From assembly GCA_965279315.1 (NCBI GenBank), contig OZ257145.1:2914001-2978000 (forward strand): 64,000 bases of DNA, in the 5' to 3' direction. The translations under genes were made by a program, and so were the position numbers. The DNA is from JAPWJZ01 sp965279315 (GTDB lineage: Bacteria > Pseudomonadota > Alphaproteobacteria > Micavibrionales > UBA2020). Each line of letters begins with the position of its first letter. The stretch's first letter is position 1. Under the pieces are notes generated by a model, which was not told the DNA's origin, ran no database searches, and saw only the letters and a list, made by a program, of their open reading frames with translations. Of this stretch, positions 61,926 to 64,000 are shown piece by piece.

Positions 61926-63106
61926 ACCATTACGACGTCATTGTTGTCGGCGCGGGCGCAGCCGGCATGATGTGCGCGATCGAGGCGGCGAAACGCGGCC
62001 GCCGCGTGCTGATCGCCGACCATGTGGAAACCCCCGGCGAAAAAATCCGCATTTCAGGCGGCGGACGCTGCAACTTCACCAACATCCATTCCACCCCCGC
62101 CAATTTCCTGTCGGGCAACCCGCACTACGCCAAATCCGCGCTCGCCCGCTTCACGCCCGCCGATTTCATCAAGATGGTGGAGCTGCACGGCATCGCCTAT
62201 CACGAAAAAACGCTGGGGCAATTGTTCTGTGACGTATCGGCCAAGCAGATCATCAACATGCTGCTGGCAGAAATGCTGGGCGCGGGCGTGCGGCTGAAAC
62301 TGAATTTGAAGATTGAAAGCATCGTGCGGCCGGAGCCCGACCGTTATGTCGTGATGGCAGGCCTTGAAATTTTCACGGCGCAGTCGGTGGTGATCGCGAC
62401 CGGCGGGCTTTCCATCCCGAAAATGGGCGCGACGGGTTTCGGGTATGACACCGCGCAGCAATTCGGGCTCAACATCATCCCGCAGCGCGCAGGCCTCGTG
62501 CCGCTGCTGTTTGATGCCGACCTTCTGGCGCAGACAAAAGAACTATCCGGCCTGTCGGTCGATCCGACCGAAACGTCTTACGAGAAAACATCTTTCCGCG
62601 AAGGCTTGCTTTTCACGCATAAGGGCCTCTCCGGCCCCAGCATCCTGCAGATTTCATCGTATTGGCAGGAAGGCGACGATATCGTCATCAACCTCTGGCC
62701 CGATGCCGATATGTTCGATGAACTGAAACGCCAGCGGCAGGACGGCAATAAATCGCAGCTGCGCAATGTCGTTTCGCGCTACGTGCCGCAACGCCTCGCC
62801 GACCTGATCGCGCGGCAGACGGGCATCGACGGCTCGCTCGCCGACCTGTCCGATGCCAAATTGCGCACGGTTGCCGACCGCATCAACAAATGGCGCATCA
62901 AGCCGACCGGCACCGAAGGTTACCGCACCGCCGAAGTCACGCTGGGCGGCGTCGATACGGACGAGCTGTCATCCAAAACCATGGAAGCCAAAAAATCCCC
63001 CGGCCTTTATTTCATCGGCGAAGTGGTCGATGTGACGGGGCATCTGGGCGGGCATAACTTTCAATGGGCATGGGCATCGGGCTGGTGCGCGGGGCAATTC
63101 TGCTGA
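61922..63106 (+). CDS. HI0933/YhiN-type flavoprotein
   Basis: The FAD-binding start is DVIVVGAGAAGMMCAIEAAK, followed by the family signature ISGGGRCNFTN and ATGGLSIPKMGATGFGYD. The C-terminal GEVVDVTGHLGGHNFQWAWA is typical. The HI0933/YhiN-type proteins are widespread NAD(P)/FAD-dependent oxidoreductases with unclear substrate. The start is GTG at 61922, in GTGA overlap with the ankyrin gene. Confidence 0.92.
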   Translation: MNHYDVIVVGAGAAGMMCAIEAAKRGRRVLIADHVETPGEKIRISGGGRCNFTNIHSTPANFLSGNPHYAKSALARFTPADFIKMVELHGIAYHEKTLGQLFCDVSAKQIINMLLAEMLGAGVRLKLNLKIESIVRPEPDRYVVMAGLEIFTAQSVVIATGGLSIPKMGATGFGYDTAQQFGLNIIPQRAGLVPLLFDADLLAQTKELSGLSVDPTETSYEKTSFREGLLFTHKGLSGPSILQISSYWQEGDDIVINLWPDADMFDELKRQRQDGNKSQLRNVVSRYVPQRLADLIARQTGIDGSLADLSDAKLRTVADRINKWRIKPTGTEGYRTAEVTLGGVDTDELSSKTMEAKKSPGLYFIGEVVDVTGHLGGHNFQWAWASGWCAGQFC

Positions 63107-63128
63107 TTTATCAGCCGGATCGCGATTG

Positions 63129-63156
63129 TTGACATAACCACGATTTTCTCTAAGAT
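63129..63156 (+). promoter_or_regulatory. Promoter of the gene at 63186
   Basis: TTGACA and TAAGAT are separated by 16 bp, and the ATG lies 30 bp downstream. Confidence 0.75.
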
Positions 63157-63185
63157 GCCCTCATTAAACATCATAGCAGGGTATC

Positions 63186-63725
63186 ATGACCGAACCTCAG
63201 CGCACGCCACGCGATATCATCAATAAATATTCCCCCATTGTGAAGGGCCGCTCCGGCCTCTCGTCCGTCCTTTTCAAGGCCGCCGCACGCTCCATCGAAC
63301 TGGCGCAGGATACCGCGCATGCCGTGACCGAATGGGCATACCCGCGCGGTATCGAAAACACCGCCGGCCAGTTGCTGGTCAGCACCGCCCCCGTGATCGT
63401 AGCGACGCTCAAACGCATGGAAACAAAACTCGCCGCCAGCTTCAACACCGCATCCGCGAAAAATTCCGGTGCCGAGGCGCGCGGGAATTTCCTGAGCCTT
63501 GCCGATGAAGTGAAAGCCGATGCGAAAATCATCGCGCCGCAAGCATCCGTGCTGCGCCAGGAATACGACATGGTGACCGAGCCCTATACGTTCATGGTCG
63601 CGCAAGGCGTAACGCTGGAACAGGGCATCGCGCAAATCACCGCTTTGAGCGAACGCATCAACCCCGTCACCATCCGCCGCCACCCCGTTCCGCAACCGCA
63701 ACCGGCAAAGGCTGTGGGGTTGTAA
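63186..63725 (+). CDS. Hypothetical protein, 179 aa
   Basis: The family is not recognised. The protein is alpha-helical and mildly basic (SSVLFKAAARSIELAQDTAH, LADEVKADAKIIAPQASVLR), with a Pro/Gln tail. There is no signal or membrane segment. An AGCAGGG ribosome site and a promoter at 63129-63156 support it. It is followed by a type B repeat. Confidence 0.7.
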   Translation: MTEPQRTPRDIINKYSPIVKGRSGLSSVLFKAAARSIELAQDTAHAVTEWAYPRGIENTAGQLLVSTAPVIVATLKRMETKLAASFNTASAKNSGAEARGNFLSLADEVKADAKIIAPQASVLRQEYDMVTEPYTFMVAQGVTLEQGIAQITALSERINPVTIRRHPVPQPQPAKAVGL

Positions 63726-63730
63726 AAACT

Positions 63731-63875
63731 CTTCCCTCTCCTTTGGGAGAGGGCGGGGCCCATCGCAATTGCGATGGGAGGGTGAGGGTACTTGGCAGCC
63801 ACCAAGTGCCTGAAGCCGACGAAGTACCCTCACCTCTGTCGCTTCGCGACATCTCCTCTCCCAAAGGAGAGGAGA
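63731..63875. repeat. Palindromic intergenic repeat, type B copy 2
   Basis: This element has the same 145-bp length and the same ends as 46120-46264. The outer arms are almost identical, while the inner part has changed to TTGGCAGCCACCAAGT-type sequence, which still pairs partly. Confidence 0.9.
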
Positions 63876-63884
63876 ACAACCCTC

Positions 63885-63930
63885 TTGACTTATACTCTAT
63901 TGGAGTATAAAAAATACTCTAACAGAGCAT
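63885..63930. promoter_or_regulatory. Promoter-like region with two palindromic operator sites
   Basis: TTGACT (63885-63890) is followed by TATAAA at 63906. The perfect palindrome TTATACTC-N5-GAGTATAA (63890-63910) covers the -10 region, and a second, weaker site ATACTC-N5-GAGCAT lies at 63914-63930. The gene it controls would start beyond the window or in the last 70 bp. Confidence 0.6.
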
Positions 63931-64000
63931 AGGTCAGGGAATCACCCCCCACACACGCCGGAAAGAAAGTTTGACTTATCGCTCCCCCGTCGCTAATTTG

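Overview
This 64 kb window is from a bacterial chromosome, most likely an alphaproteobacterium. The gene order rpmF-plsX-fabH-ihfA-merR, the bamE/yceD pair, fabA/fabB/fabI on one strand, gyrA close to coaD, and a membrane H+-pyrophosphatase all fit that class. Many small orphan genes, ankyrin and Sel1 proteins and a DUF6782-type peptidase recall the Micavibrio-like predatory or epibiotic lineages, but that placement is an inference. Genes are tightly packed and rich in G+C, and a few AT-richer genes look acquired.

Layout. 0-12.9 kb holds the end of a phospholipase D-type synthase, rplM-rpsI, cutA, a DUF4139 protein, a GT87-type membrane protein, small orphans, slyX, a Sel1 protein beside tRNA-Pro(GGG), and the lipid/ribosome block rpmF-plsX-fabH-ihfA-merR. 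13.1-16.6 kb holds a four-gene metal-handling cassette (Cys/His-rich exported protein, outer-membrane barrel, MerP-like and MerT-like proteins), a HELRH metallopeptidase and a lone receiver protein. 16.6-21.8 kb holds yceD, bamE, a drug/polyketide-type ABC exporter with a divergent MarR gene and palindromic operator, and an overlapping ankyrin gene pair. 21.8-30 kb holds hppA, a zinc-ribbon/lipoprotein pair, small orphans and chrA. 30-35.3 kb holds gyrA, coaD and a Gfo/Idh/MocA-type oxidoreductase. 35.4-39 kb holds tRNA-Lys(TTT), trailed by tandem 95-bp copies of its own 3' part plus terminator, then a 1011-residue secreted protein with calcium-loop motifs. 39-46 kb holds an amidohydrolase, an isochorismatase-like hydrolase, a cupin and a class I glutamine-amidotransferase-type peptidase. 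46-51.8 kb holds fabI, fabB and fabA, with an AT-rich gene inserted between fabB and fabA, and an SH3 protein. 52.5-54.1 kb is a restriction-modification module. 54.2-64 kb holds dusA, unknown genes including an apparent dead relative of the peptidase, two tiny proteins, a methyltransferase, a DMT exporter, a second Sel1 protein, a second ankyrin pair coupled to a flavoprotein, and an operator-like palindrome at the very end.

How it works together. The housekeeping backbone serves membrane lipid synthesis (PlsX, FabH, FabI, FabB, FabA, PLD), translation and outer-membrane assembly. Around it are accessory cassettes for metals, export, DNA modification and protein-protein interaction. Two families of palindromic intergenic repeats (one seen about five times, one seen twice at identical length) punctuate gene ends. 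Several genes have a good -35/-10 box so close to the ATG that the mRNA would be nearly leaderless.

No CRISPR array, rRNA operon, complete prophage or transposase was seen. The most unusual items are the tRNA-Lys 3' tandem repeat with a compensatory stem change, the peptidase/pseudo-peptidase pair, the twin ankyrin doublets sharing C-terminal tails, and the tiny conserved-looking proteins at 56.7-57.3 kb.
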